A stretch of 64,000 nucleotides of DNA. It comes from Scandinavium sp036495715 (GTDB lineage: Bacteria; Pseudomonadota; Gammaproteobacteria; Enterobacterales; Enterobacteriaceae). The DNA is taken from assembly GCA_036495715.1 (NCBI GenBank), contig DASXML010000065.1, positions 1 through 64,000 on the forward strand, in the 5' to 3' direction. Of this stretch, positions 49,801-59,752 are shown piece after piece. The notes under the pieces were generated by a model, which made no database searches, was not told the DNA's origin, and saw nothing but the letters and a program-made list of their open reading frames with translations. A program made the translations under genes and the position numbers. Within the stretch, counting starts at the first letter, position 1. Every line of letters begins with the position of its first letter.

Positions 49801-50790
49801 TTAGACCTGGTCGGTTTTATCGGCAGTCGGTGGAACCGTTTCGTCCACGGCTGCGGTTTCATCGGCCACTGGCGGAACCGTTGCGGCTACTGGCGCGACA
49901 ACCTCCGCTTCCTGAGTGGCGAAAATTTCAGTCGAAACCGCCAGCGGCTCGCCGATTTTGGTTGCCGACAGGCTCGCCAGTTTTTCAGCTAGCTGCACTT
50001 TGCCCGGCGCAAACAGGTTGATAACGGTTGATCCGAGTTTGAAGCGGCCCATTTCCTGGCCTTTCAGCAGGGCAACAGAACCTTCGCTTTCACCCGCAGG
50101 CCAGGTCCAGCGTTTGATAACGCCTTCACGCGGCGGCGTGATAGTGCCAGCCCAGACGGTTTCAATGCTGCCGACGATGGTGGCACCAACCAGAATCTGT
50201 GCCATTGGGCCAAATTCAGTATCAAACAGGCAGATGACGCGTTCGTTACGTGCGAACAGGTTTGGCACGTTTTGTGCGGTCAGGTGATTCACCGAGAACA
50301 GGTCGCCCGGTACGTAAATCATTTCGCGCAAGATGCCGTTACACGGCATATGTACGCGGTGATAGTCGCGTGGCGACAAATACGTCGTGACAAACGAACC
50401 ATTGCGGAACAGGTCTGCCATCAGGTAGTTGCCGGCCAGCAGCGCTTCCAGGCTGTAGTCATGGCCCTTCGCCTGCAAAATTTTATCGTTTTCGATGTTG
50501 CCAAGCTGGCTGATGACGCCGTCTGCGGGCATGACCAGCACACTTGGGTCGGTATCGAGAGGACGCACGTCGTCACGCAGTGGGCGAACGAAGAAATCGT
50601 TAAAGGAGCGGTAGCTCGCGGTATCCGGTTTCTGCGCCTCGGTCATGTCGACCTTGTAGAATTTGACAAACAGATCGATGACAAGCTTTGTCAGCCAGCC
50701 TGCTCGTTTGCTTGCGCCCCAGCCTGCGAGGCGGGTAAGCCACAGTTTAGGCAGAATGTATTGAAGCGAAAGTTTAAATGAATTTAGCAA
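49801..50790 (-). CDS. psd: Phosphatidylserine decarboxylase proenzyme
   Basis: A 329-residue membrane-bound enzyme that makes phosphatidylethanolamine. The proenzyme cuts itself at Gly-Ser in FKLGSTVINLF (about residue 252), turning the Ser into the pyruvoyl group of the alpha subunit. Earlier family motifs are FFVRPLRDDVRPLD and YLSPRDYHRVHMPCNG. After the core there is an acidic, Pro/Val/Ala-rich tail (residues 285-329, with VPPVADETAAVDETVPPTAD) that is variable between genera. First gene of the psd-mscM pair. Confidence 0.97.
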   Translation of the reverse strand: MLNSFKLSLQYILPKLWLTRLAGWGASKRAGWLTKLVIDLFVKFYKVDMTEAQKPDTASYRSFNDFFVRPLRDDVRPLDTDPSVLVMPADGVISQLGNIENDKILQAKGHDYSLEALLAGNYLMADLFRNGSFVTTYLSPRDYHRVHMPCNGILREMIYVPGDLFSVNHLTAQNVPNLFARNERVICLFDTEFGPMAQILVGATIVGSIETVWAGTITPPREGVIKRWTWPAGESEGSVALLKGQEMGRFKLGSTVINLFAPGKVQLAEKLASLSATKIGEPLAVSTEIFATQEAEVVAPVAATVPPVADETAAVDETVPPTADKTDQV

Positions 50791-50882
50791 GGTAGCCTCC
50801 AGGCCAATGGTTATGCCATTCCAGACTCTTATCTGAGCCTTTTAAAAAAAGGGGCTGATTCTATCGGCGTTCAGCTTAAATG

Positions 50883-51935
50883 TCAGTTGCCGGTATCAGA
50901 AAAGGTTTTACGCGATTTTACCTCTGACATACTTTCGAGGATGCGATGATAATTTTCAAAGCGCGTTTCAGCGATTTCACCTTTTTCAACAGCGTCACGA
51001 ATTGCGCAGCCCGGATCGTTGTCGTGCTTGCAGTCGCGGTATTTGCACTGACCTAAATAGTCGTGGAATTCGACAAAACCGTTGAAGATTTGTTCCGGCT
51101 CCAGATGCCAAAGGCCAAATTCGCGTACGCCCGGCGAGTCAATCACATCGCCACCGTGTGGGAAATGGTACAAACGCGAGGCGGTGGTGGTGTGCTGGCC
51201 GAGACCTGAGTTGTCAGAGACATCGTTGGTGAGGATCTCTGTTTGCAGACCAAGCAGGTTGTTCAGTAGGCTGGATTTACCTACGCCAGACTGGCCCGCA
51301 AAGATGCTGATACGCCCGGTTAGCGCCTCTTCCAATGGCTTCAGGCCATCTTTCTTGTGGCTGGAAACCATCAGTACGGTGTAGCCAATTTTGCGATAGA
51401 TATCCATCTGCTCATTCACAAACGCGAGGCCTTCGTCATCAAGAAGATCGATTTTATTCAGAACGAGAAGCGGCTCAACGTCGAGTGTCTCGCAGGCAAC
51501 AAGATAACGGTCGATAATGTTCAGTGAGAGCTCAGGCAGAATGGCTGACACAATCACTATCTGGTTGATATTTGCGGCAATCGGTTTTACACCATCATAA
51601 AAGTCCGGACGCGTCAGCACCGATGTGCGTTCGTGAACGGCTTCCACGATGCCTTTGACGTTAACGCCTTCTGCGGCAGATTTTCCTGGTCGCCAGACGA
51701 CGCGGTCACCCGTGACCAGCGAGCGAATGGTGCGGCGAATGTTACAACGATGGGTCGTGCCTTCGGTGGATTCTACATCGGCATGCATGCCAAAGCGGCT
51801 GATAACGATGCCTTCAGCTTTTTCGCCAAACAGGTTGTCATCGAGATCGGGCTTCTCTGAAGTCGTTTTAAGACGGCGCTCGTGGTTGGCTTTTACCCGG
51901 CGCTGCTGACCTTTGGAGAGTTTATTTTTACTCAA
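50883..51935 (-). CDS. rsgA: Ribosome small subunit GTPase RsgA
   Basis: A 350-residue circularly permuted GTPase that helps the late maturation of the 30S subunit. It has an OB-fold domain (about residues 30-105), then G4 NKIDLLDD before G1 GQSGVGKSSL and G3 DSPGVREFG, and a zinc-binding segment CKYRDCKHDNDPGC. The start is TTG at 51935 (LSKNKLSKGQQRR), with AGGAG nine bases before it; 74 residues that could be added upstream overlap the orn region and are not family-like. It is divergent from orn, whose start is 106 bases away. Confidence 0.96.
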   Translation of the reverse strand: MSKNKLSKGQQRRVKANHERRLKTTSEKPDLDDNLFGEKAEGIVISRFGMHADVESTEGTTHRCNIRRTIRSLVTGDRVVWRPGKSAAEGVNVKGIVEAVHERTSVLTRPDFYDGVKPIAANINQIVIVSAILPELSLNIIDRYLVACETLDVEPLLVLNKIDLLDDEGLAFVNEQMDIYRKIGYTVLMVSSHKKDGLKPLEEALTGRISIFAGQSGVGKSSLLNNLLGLQTEILTNDVSDNSGLGQHTTTASRLYHFPHGGDVIDSPGVREFGLWHLEPEQIFNGFVEFHDYLGQCKYRDCKHDNDPGCAIRDAVEKGEIAETRFENYHRILESMSEVKSRKTFSDTGN

Positions 51936-52041
51936 TCGTACTGACTCCTGGTCGCCCCTGAGGGGCAAAACCTCTATGATACACGCTATTTTATATGAAT
52001 ATAGTCGCTGTGACTGTGACGCGAGAAGGGTGGAAAATAGC

Positions 52042-52587
52042 ATGAGTGCAAATGAAAACAACCTCATTTGGATCGATCTTGAAATGACAGGCCTCGATCC
52101 CGAGCGCGATCGCATTATTGAAATCGCAACCCTCGTGACCGATGCAAATCTGAACATTCTGGCTGAAGGGCCGACCCTGGCGGTACATCAGTCTGATGCA
52201 CAACTGGCGCTGATGGATGACTGGAACGTGCGCACCCATACCGGCAGCGGTCTGGTTGAGCGAGTAAAGGCAAGTACGTCTGACGATCGCGCGGCGGAAC
52301 TGGCGACAATTGAGTTCCTGAAACAGTGGGTGCCGGAAGGTAAATCCCCTATCTGCGGTAACAGCATCGGCCAGGACCGCCGTTTCCTTGTGAAATATAT
52401 GCCAGAGCTGGAATCCTACTTCCATTATCGTAATTTGGACGTCAGCACGCTGAAAGAGTTGGCGCGTCGCTGGAAACCAGAAATTCTCGATGGCATTAAG
52501 AAAGAAGGGACTCATCAGGCGATGGATGACATTCGTGAATCGGTGGCCGAACTGGCGTATTACCGCGAGAATTTCATTAAGCTGTAA
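52042..52587 (+). CDS. orn: Oligoribonuclease
   Basis: A 181-residue DEDDh exonuclease that degrades 2-5 nucleotide RNAs, including pGpG. Catalytic residues are Asp and Glu in WIDLEMTGLDPERD, Asp in IGQDRRFL, and His and Asp in HQAMDDIRESVAEL. It is essential in relatives. Divergent from rsgA, and followed by the tRNA-Gly cluster, as in E. coli. Confidence 0.98.
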   Translation: MSANENNLIWIDLEMTGLDPERDRIIEIATLVTDANLNILAEGPTLAVHQSDAQLALMDDWNVRTHTGSGLVERVKASTSDDRAAELATIEFLKQWVPEGKSPICGNSIGQDRRFLVKYMPELESYFHYRNLDVSTLKELARRWKPEILDGIKKEGTHQAMDDIRESVAELAYYRENFIKL

Positions 52588-52594
52588 GAGAAAT

Positions 52595-52619
52595 GCCCGG
52601 CGGTATCAGCCTGCCGGGC
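52595..52619 (+). terminator. Hairpin after orn
   Basis: GCCCGGC pairs with GCCGGGC eight bases after the orn stop codon. There is no T-run, so this is a weak terminator or an end-protecting stem. Confidence 0.55.
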
Positions 52620-52709
52620 CAATGAATCAGGCATTTGGCGTAAAAACCGGCAATGTGACGAATATTCCATCACTTGAACTGAATTTCAAAAAAATCGCGA
52701 GAAGGGGGG

Positions 52710-52737
52710 TTGCAGGTGCTTCGAATTCTCGTATAAT
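52710..52737 (+). promoter_or_regulatory. Promoter of the tRNA-Gly cluster
   Basis: TTGCAG (52710-52715) and TATAAT (52732-52737) with a 16-base spacer, followed by a GC-rich discriminator (GCGCCTCCC) typical of stringently controlled stable-RNA promoters. Confidence 0.85.
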
Positions 52738-52786
52738 GCGCCTCCCGTAACGACAGAGAATTACACGTTACGACAGCACCAAATTT

Positions 52787-52862
<76 letters not shown>

Positions 52863-52910
52863 AAATTTGTGCAGTAAAGTTGAAAGTATCGCAAGATACG
52901 GACTACCCAA

Positions 52911-52986
<76 letters not shown>

Positions 52987-53038
52987 AAATTAGTGCATCA
53001 CAAGTTGAACGTATCGCAAGATACGACGCACCACCCAA

Positions 53039-53114
<76 letters not shown>

Positions 53115-53385
53115 AATTTCTTCAATCAAACCCCTTTATCCACAGCGTTAAATGACGTTGGGGACGATTTTTATTTCCTCTGACACACTCTTGTAAACAG
53201 ACTTATCCACAAGTATAAGAAATTCCCTGGAAAATCAAATTGCTTCAATGTGTGAATAGTAACTTTTTAATTAGTTGATTTATAACAAGAAAAATAGATT
53301 TAAAATTGTTACTGAGATCGCTTGACGAATTTTGCATCCTTGAATTTCAATGTGTTTTTATTTTTATTCACACCCTGTGAATGAA

Positions 53386-54525
53386 TCACGCATCTCTCGG
53401 CAACCCCTTTTCAATCACCCTCACCAGCCGCTGTTTCTGTGGTAGTTGCACCTCAACTACGCAGGCATTTCGCTTGTCGATTTGCTGCGCAATCGCCCAA
53501 TCTATATGTTCATCGAGAAGTGGGTGCTCACCCCGGCGACTTTCCAGTGCCTGTAAATTCCGCTCATCCCACGGGGCATTGCCGAGCGCAACGGAGATAT
53601 TTCGCAGCCAGCGTAAATGTCCAATACGACGAATCGGCGAACCTTCAGTGACTTTCAGGAAATGCGCTTCGCTCCAGGCGAACAGCGCAATCAATTCCGG
53701 CGCGTGTAGTGCTTTGCGCGGGCTGAAATCCTCTTCATCCGTGAGTTGCGAATAGCGATTCCACGGACAAATGAGCTGGCAGTCATCACAGCCGTAGATG
53801 CGATTGCCCATTAACGGGCGAAATTCTTCCGGGATTGCGCCTTCCAGTTCGATGGTCAGATAGGAAATGCAGCGACGCGCATCGACGGTGTAAGGCTCAA
53901 CGATGGCGCCTGTAGGGCAAATGGTCATGCAGGCAACGCAGCGCCCGCAATTTTCTTCCACTGGTTTATCAATGGGTAACGCCAGGTCGATCAGCAGTTC
54001 GCCGAGGAAAAAGAACGATCCCGCATCACGGCTAAGAATAAGTGAGTGCTTACCTGTCCAGCCAAGCCCGGCTTTTTCGGCGATAGGGCGCTCCAGAACA
54101 GGCGCGGAATCAACAAAAGGTCTAAAATTCAGCGAGGCACAATGCACCTGGATTTTTTCGCCAAGCTTTTTGAGGCGATTGCGAAGCAGCTTGTGATAAT
54201 CACGCCCAAGGGCGTAACGGCTGACGTAGCCAAGTGACGGATTTTTCAGGGTGCTGGCAAACGCCGCGTTGGCAGGCAGATAGTTCATCCGCACGCTGAT
54301 CACGCGGAGCGTGCCGGGCAGGAGTTCGTGAGGGCGGGCGCGTAGCATTCCGTGACGTGCCATCCACTCCATTTCGCCATGGTACTGTTTGTCCAGCCAT
54401 GCCTGCAGTTGGGGTTCACTGGCGCTGAGATCGGTATCGGTGATACCGACGTGCTGAAAGCCCAGCTCGGTGCCCCACTGTTTGATGTCTTGCGCTAATT
54501 GATTGAGATCGAGGGGCTGTGACAT
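53386..54525 (-). CDS. queG: Epoxyqueuosine reductase QueG
   Basis: A 379-residue cobalamin-dependent iron-sulfur enzyme for the last step of queuosine formation in tRNA. The two 4Fe-4S motifs are CGRCVACMTICPTGAI and CDDCQLICPWN; the catalytic Asp is likely in RPFVDSAPVLER. The ATG at 54525 gives the family start (MSQPLDLNQLAQDIKQWG). Its start codon overlaps that of the divergent nnrD by two bases. Confidence 0.96.
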   Translation of the reverse strand: MSQPLDLNQLAQDIKQWGTELGFQHVGITDTDLSASEPQLQAWLDKQYHGEMEWMARHGMLRARPHELLPGTLRVISVRMNYLPANAAFASTLKNPSLGYVSRYALGRDYHKLLRNRLKKLGEKIQVHCASLNFRPFVDSAPVLERPIAEKAGLGWTGKHSLILSRDAGSFFFLGELLIDLALPIDKPVEENCGRCVACMTICPTGAIVEPYTVDARRCISYLTIELEGAIPEEFRPLMGNRIYGCDDCQLICPWNRYSQLTDEEDFSPRKALHAPELIALFAWSEAHFLKVTEGSPIRRIGHLRWLRNISVALGNAPWDERNLQALESRRGEHPLLDEHIDWAIAQQIDKRNACVVEVQLPQKQRLVRVIEKGLPRDA

Positions 54526-56074
54526 GACGGACCATACAATGACGAGAAACCCCGCAAGTATACCACACACCATCTGGTCTGCGGATGACCTGCGTCGCGC
54601 CGAAAAAGTGGCCGCCGATGCGCTCGGTCTGACACTCTACGAATTAATGCTGCGTGCCGGTGAAGCGGCGTTTACCGTCGCGCGCGAAAATTACCCTTCT
54701 GCCAGACACTGGTTGATTTTGTGCGGGCATGGCAATAACGGTGGCGATGGTTATGTGGTGGCACGTCTGGCGCAGGCGGCAGGCATTGCCGTCACATTAC
54801 TGGCGCAGGATAACGATAAACCGTTGCCGGATGAAGCAAGCGAAGCGCGTGATGCTTGGCTAAATGCCGGGGGCGTTATTCATGCGCAAAATATTGTCTG
54901 GCCTGAAGATGTTGATCTGATTATTGATGCGCTGCTCGGCACCGGGCTGACCAGCGCGCCGCGTGAGCCTGTCGACGCGCTGATTGCTCGTGCGAACAGC
55001 CATTCCGTGCCGATTGTGGCGCTCGATATTCCTTCCGGATTGCTTGCCCAAACGGGGGCCACGCCCGGCGCGGTGATTCACGCTACCCATACCATTACGT
55101 TTATCGCGCTCAAACCGGGTTTGCTGACCGGCAAAGCGCGTGATGTGACCGGCGTGCTGCATCATCACGCGCTAGGTCTTGATGCCTGGCTGAATACGCA
55201 AACCACGCGGCTTACGCGTGTGGACGCCAGCCAATTGTCAGACTGGTTATCGCCGCGCCGCCCGACCTCACATAAGGGCGATCACGGTAAGCTGGTGATT
55301 ATCGGCGGCGATCATGGCACCGCGGGCGCAATCCGTATGGCCGGTGAAGCCGCGTTGCGTGCGGGAGCGGGACTGGTGCGAGTACTTACTCGCATGGAAA
55401 ACATCGCCCCCATTGTGACCGCTCGCCCTGAGCTGATGGTGCATGAACTCACCCCGCAACGCCTTGATGACGCTTTGGAATGGGCGGATGTGGTGGTGAT
55501 TGGCCCAGGCCTTGGGCAACAAACATGGGGCAAACAGGCACTGCGTAAAGTGGAAAACGTCCGTAAGCCAATGCTTTGGGACGCCGATGCGCTGAACCTT
55601 CTGGCAATCAACCCGGATAAACGTCACAATCGCGTATTGACGCCGCACCCCGGCGAAGCCGCGCGATTACTCCATTGCAGCACGGCAGAAATTGAAAGCG
55701 ATCGCTTACTTTCTGCGCAGCGTCTGGTAAAACGGTATGGCGGTGTTGCCGTGCTGAAAGGCGCAGGGACGGTCATTGCTGATGAAGAGCACGGTATTGC
55801 CATTGTGGATGCCGGAAACGCAGGGATGGCGAGTGGCGGTATGGGTGACGTGTTGTCCGGTATTATTGGCGCGTTGCTAGGCCAGCACCTCTCGCCGTAT
55901 GATGCTGCTTGTGCCGGCTGTGTGGCGCACGGCGCGGCTGCTGACGTATTGGCCGCGCAATCAGGAACCCGTGGCATGCTTGCCACCGATCTTTTTTCCA
56001 CGCTTGTGCGTGTTGTTAACCCGGATGTGATTGACGTAAACCATGATAAATCGAGTGATTCCCTTACCCAATGA
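54524..56074 (+). CDS. nnrD: Bifunctional NAD(P)HX epimerase/dehydratase NnrD
   Basis: A 516-residue protein that repairs hydrated NADH and NADPH. The N-terminal YjeF_N epimerase domain (about residues 20-220) has CGHGNNGGDGYVVAR; the C-terminal dehydratase domain (about 230-500) has HKGDHGKLVIIGGDHGTAGA and NAGMASGGMGDVLSGIIGA with the catalytic Asp. It starts at 54524 inside the queG start codon, overlaps tsaE by 32 bases, and leads the nnrD-tsaE-amiB-mutL-miaA-hfq-hflX run. Confidence 0.96.
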   Translation: MTDHTMTRNPASIPHTIWSADDLRRAEKVAADALGLTLYELMLRAGEAAFTVARENYPSARHWLILCGHGNNGGDGYVVARLAQAAGIAVTLLAQDNDKPLPDEASEARDAWLNAGGVIHAQNIVWPEDVDLIIDALLGTGLTSAPREPVDALIARANSHSVPIVALDIPSGLLAQTGATPGAVIHATHTITFIALKPGLLTGKARDVTGVLHHHALGLDAWLNTQTTRLTRVDASQLSDWLSPRRPTSHKGDHGKLVIIGGDHGTAGAIRMAGEAALRAGAGLVRVLTRMENIAPIVTARPELMVHELTPQRLDDALEWADVVVIGPGLGQQTWGKQALRKVENVRKPMLWDADALNLLAINPDKRHNRVLTPHPGEAARLLHCSTAEIESDRLLSAQRLVKRYGGVAVLKGAGTVIADEEHGIAIVDAGNAGMASGGMGDVLSGIIGALLGQHLSPYDAACAGCVAHGAAADVLAAQSGTRGMLATDLFSTLVRVVNPDVIDVNHDKSSDSLTQ

Positions 56075-56504
56075 GCAGGCAACATTAGATCTCGGCAACC
56101 AGCTTGCCAAGGCCTGCACAGGCGCAACCGTCATTTATCTCTACGGCGATTTGGGCGCCGGGAAAACCACTTTCAGCCGCGGATTCTTGCAGGCGCTGGG
56201 CCATAAAGGCAACGTCAAAAGCCCGACTTACACGCTCGTGGAACCGTACACCCTCGAAAACCTGATGGTGTACCATTTCGATTTATACCGCCTTGCCGAT
56301 CCTGAGGAGCTTGAATTCATGGGGATCCGCGATTACTTCACTGACAATGCCATTTGCCTGGTGGAATGGCCGCAACAGGGCGCGGGTGTGCTGCCTGAAC
56401 CGGATGTCGAAATTCACCTGGAGTACCAGGATCAAGGGCGAGAGGCGCGCGTGACGGCAGTCTCCTCACTGGGTGAATCTTTACTGGCACACTTGGCCAG
56501 TTAA
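56043..56504 (+). CDS. tsaE: tRNA threonylcarbamoyladenosine biosynthesis ATPase TsaE
   Basis: A 153-residue P-loop ATPase (LYGDLGAGKTTFSRG, Walker A) that works with TsaB and TsaD to make t6A37 in tRNAs reading ANN codons. Further family segments are VKSPTYTLVEPY and FDLYRLADPEELEFMG. It is essential in E. coli. The start lies within the end of nnrD. Confidence 0.97.
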   Translation: MINRVIPLPNEQATLDLGNQLAKACTGATVIYLYGDLGAGKTTFSRGFLQALGHKGNVKSPTYTLVEPYTLENLMVYHFDLYRLADPEELEFMGIRDYFTDNAICLVEWPQQGAGVLPEPDVEIHLEYQDQGREARVTAVSSLGESLLAHLAS

Positions 56505-56520
56505 CCTGAGGGATGACGGG

Positions 56521-57870
56521 ATGACGTATCGCGTTAAAAGTGGGTGGGTTGCTGGCATCATGATGCTGTTTTGTTTGCAGGCAACGGCGGCGAATTTATC
56601 CGATATTCAGGTTTCCAACGGCGATAAACAGGCCCGTATCACGTTCAGTTTCATGGGTGATCCTGACTATTCCTTCTCGCAGGAAGGAAAACGCAGCGTG
56701 GCACTCGACATCAAACAAACCGGGGTTATCCAGGGCTTGCCGCTCAATTTCAGCGGAAACAATCTGGTGAAAAGCATTCGCTCTGGCACGCCGAAGGACG
56801 CTCAGTCTTTACGGCTGGTCGTTGATTTAACCGGCGACGGCAAAACCCGTGCGGTGAAACAGCAAAGCGGCGGCAATTATACGGTCGTCTTCACCATTAA
56901 CGCCGATGCACCGCCACCACCACCACCACCGCCTCCGGTGGTGACGAAGCGTGTGGAAACACCACCGGTTGCCGTGGCATCGCGCCCGGTTGAACCTCCC
57001 CGTAATCCCTTTAAGCCGCAAAACGATCGCCTCACCGGTGTGACCAGCAGCAACACGGAAACGCGTCCGGCTGCACGCGCTCGCGCGACCAGCGTGAGCG
57101 GCGACAAAGTGATTATCGCCATTGACGCGGGCCACGGTGGTCAGGATCCGGGGGCGATTGGCCCTGGCGGCACCAAAGAGAAAAACGTCACCATTTCTAT
57201 CGCCCGCAAACTGCGTGCGCTGCTCAACGATGATCCGATGTTTAAAGGCGTGCTGACCCGCGACGGCGATTACTTTATTTCAGTAATGGGCCGTTCAGAC
57301 GTGGCGCGTAAACAGAACGCCAACTTCCTGGTGTCGATTCATGCGGATGCTGCGCCTAACCGCGATGCGACCGGCGCATCGGTATGGGTGCTTTCCAACC
57401 GCCGCGCAAACAGTGAAATGGCGGGCTGGCTCGAACAGCATGAGAAGCAGTCTGAATTGCTGGGCGGGGCGGGGGATGTGCTGGCGAACAGCCAATCTGA
57501 CCCGTATCTGAGCCAGGCGGTGCTGGATTTACAATTCGGCCATTCCCAGCGTGTCGGGTATGATGTGGCTGTTGATGTGTTGGGCCAACTCCAGCGCGTG
57601 GGTAATATTCACAAACGTCGCCCTGAACACGCGAGCCTTGGCGTTTTACGCTCGCCGGATATCCCCTCGATTTTGGTCGAAACGGGGTTTATCAGCAACG
57701 GGGGTGAAGAACGCCTGTTAGGCAGTGATAATTACCAGCAGCAGATAGCCGAGGCCATTTACAACGGGTTGCGCAATTACTTTAACGCGCATCCATTGCA
57801 GAGCGGGCCGCGCGGTGAAGCCTCGCAGACGGCCAGCGCGACAGGCCCTAATGGGACGTTAATTAATTAA
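56521..57870 (+). CDS. amiB: N-acetylmuramoyl-L-alanine amidase AmiB
   Basis: A 449-residue periplasmic zinc amidase that splits septal murein under control of EnvC/FtsEX. It has a signal peptide (residues 1-24), an AMIN domain (about 26-125) for septal targeting, a linker with nine consecutive prolines (after INADA), and an Amidase_3 domain (about 198-420: AIDAGHGGQDPGAIG with zinc His, SIHADAAP, VETGFISN with catalytic Glu). E. coli AmiB is close in length. The ATG at 56521 follows GAGGGATGACGGG. Confidence 0.96.
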   Translation: MTYRVKSGWVAGIMMLFCLQATAANLSDIQVSNGDKQARITFSFMGDPDYSFSQEGKRSVALDIKQTGVIQGLPLNFSGNNLVKSIRSGTPKDAQSLRLVVDLTGDGKTRAVKQQSGGNYTVVFTINADAPPPPPPPPPVVTKRVETPPVAVASRPVEPPRNPFKPQNDRLTGVTSSNTETRPAARARATSVSGDKVIIAIDAGHGGQDPGAIGPGGTKEKNVTISIARKLRALLNDDPMFKGVLTRDGDYFISVMGRSDVARKQNANFLVSIHADAAPNRDATGASVWVLSNRRANSEMAGWLEQHEKQSELLGGAGDVLANSQSDPYLSQAVLDLQFGHSQRVGYDVAVDVLGQLQRVGNIHKRRPEHASLGVLRSPDIPSILVETGFISNGGEERLLGSDNYQQQIAEAIYNGLRNYFNAHPLQSGPRGEASQTASATGPNGTLIN

Positions 57871-57880
57871 GGATCGCTTC

Positions 57881-59752
57881 ATGCCGATACAGGTTCTACC
57901 GCCACAGCTTGCGAACCAGATTGCCGCTGGCGAAGTGGTCGAACGCCCTGCGTCGGTAGTGAAAGAGCTGGTTGAAAACAGCCTGGATGCGGGCGCGACC
58001 CGCATTGATATTGATATTGAACGCGGCGGAGCAAAGCTCATCCGCATTCGCGATAACGGCTGCGGTATCAAAAAAGACGAACTGGCGCTGGCGCTGGCGC
58101 GTCACGCTACCAGTAAAATTGCTTCGCTCGATGACCTCGAGGCGATCATCAGCCTCGGTTTTCGGGGTGAAGCGCTGGCGAGTATCAGCTCCGTTTCCCG
58201 TCTGACGTTAACCTCTCGTGTTGCCGAACAGCCGGAAGCCTGGCAGGCCTATGCCGAAGGGCGTGACATGGATGTGACGGTGAAACCCGCAGCGCACCCT
58301 GTCGGCACGACGCTCGAAGTGCTGGATTTGTTCTACAACACCCCGGCACGGCGCAAATTCATGCGCACCGAAAAGACCGAATTCAGCCATATCGATGAAG
58401 TGATCCGCCGCATCGCGCTGGCGCGTTTTGACGTCACTATCCATCTCAGCCATAACGGTAAAATGGTGCGGCAGTATCGCGCCGTGGCGCAGGACGGGCA
58501 GAAAGAGCGCCGCCTGGCGGCTATCTGTGGCACGCCGTTTGTGGAACAGGCGCTGGCTATCGAATGGCAGCACGGCGATTTAGCCATGCACGGTTGGGTG
58601 GCGGATCCGCAGCAGTCTAACGGTCAGTTTTCTGAAATCCAGTATTGCTACGTCAATGGCCGCATGATGCGCGACCGATTGATTAATCACGCGATTCGTC
58701 AGGCCTGCGAAGATAAATTAGGGGCCGGAGAACAGCCCGCGTTTGTGCTGTATCTGACTATCGACCCGCATCAGGTCGATGTGAACGTCCATCCGGCAAA
58801 ACATGAAGTGCGTTTCCATCAGTCGCGGCTGGTACATGATTTTATCTATCAGGGCGTGGTGAGCGTGCTGCAACAGCAGATCGCAACGCCTTTGGCGCTG
58901 GTTGAAGAAGATGAAATGCCCGCCCCGCGTGCGCTGCCGGAAAATCGTGTGGCTGCCGGGCGAAATCATTTTGCCGAACCTGCGGTAGCGCGAGAGCCTG
59001 CTGCACCGCGCTATGGTTCTGCCTCTGGCGCTTCATCCGGCGGCGAGAGTACGCGCGCACAAGTTGGCACAAACTGGCCAAACGCGCAGCCGGGCTATCA
59101 GAAACAGCAGGGCGCGCTGTACAAGCAACTGCTGGATACGCCTGTCGTTGAGCGCAAAACCACGGCTGAGCCTGTAGCAGAGAGCCTTGCGGGACACAGT
59201 AATAGCTTTGGCCGGGTGCTGACGATTGTGGCGGGTGACCGCGCGCTGCTCGAACGTGACGGCAAATTAAGCGTATTGGCCTTGCCTGTTGCCGAGCGTT
59301 GGTTGCGTCAGGCGCAACTTTCGCCGGAAAGCACCGTCGTTTGCGCACAGCCGTTGTTGATCCCGCTGCGATTAAAAATCTCGGCAGATGAGCAAGCGGC
59401 ACTCAAAAAGTCCCTGGCGGTATTAGGGCAATTAGGCATTGAAATTCAATCAGAAGCGCATCATGTGACGGTGCGGGCGGTGCCTTTACCCTTAAGACAA
59501 CAAAATTTACAAATCTTGATTCCTGAACTGATAGGCTACCTCGCGCAGCAATCAACCTTCGAGGCAGAAATGCTGGCGCAATGGCTGGCGCGTAACCTCG
59601 CAAGCGAACACGCGCAGTGGAATATGGCGCAGGCGATTGCCATGTTGACCGACGTCGAACGTCTGTGTCCGCAGTTGGTGAAAGCGCCGCCGGGTGGCCT
59701 GTTACAACCTGTTGATTTGAATACGGCGATGAATGCCCTTAAACATGAGTGA
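57881..59752 (+). CDS. mutL: DNA mismatch repair protein MutL
   Basis: A 623-residue protein with a GHKL ATPase N-terminus: Glu29 in VVKELVENSLDAG, DNGCGIKKDELALA, and LGFRGEALASISSV. A variable Ala/Gly/Ser-rich linker (about residues 340-425) joins it to the C-terminal dimerisation domain. Like other enterobacterial MutL it has no endonuclease DQHA-type motif. It couples MutS recognition to MutH nicking and UvrD unwinding. It starts 10 bases after amiB and overlaps miaA by 8 bases. Confidence 0.97.
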   Translation: MPIQVLPPQLANQIAAGEVVERPASVVKELVENSLDAGATRIDIDIERGGAKLIRIRDNGCGIKKDELALALARHATSKIASLDDLEAIISLGFRGEALASISSVSRLTLTSRVAEQPEAWQAYAEGRDMDVTVKPAAHPVGTTLEVLDLFYNTPARRKFMRTEKTEFSHIDEVIRRIALARFDVTIHLSHNGKMVRQYRAVAQDGQKERRLAAICGTPFVEQALAIEWQHGDLAMHGWVADPQQSNGQFSEIQYCYVNGRMMRDRLINHAIRQACEDKLGAGEQPAFVLYLTIDPHQVDVNVHPAKHEVRFHQSRLVHDFIYQGVVSVLQQQIATPLALVEEDEMPAPRALPENRVAAGRNHFAEPAVAREPAAPRYGSASGASSGGESTRAQVGTNWPNAQPGYQKQQGALYKQLLDTPVVERKTTAEPVAESLAGHSNSFGRVLTIVAGDRALLERDGKLSVLALPVAERWLRQAQLSPESTVVCAQPLLIPLRLKISADEQAALKKSLAVLGQLGIEIQSEAHHVTVRAVPLPLRQQNLQILIPELIGYLAQQSTFEAEMLAQWLARNLASEHAQWNMAQAIAMLTDVERLCPQLVKAPPGGLLQPVDLNTAMNALKHE

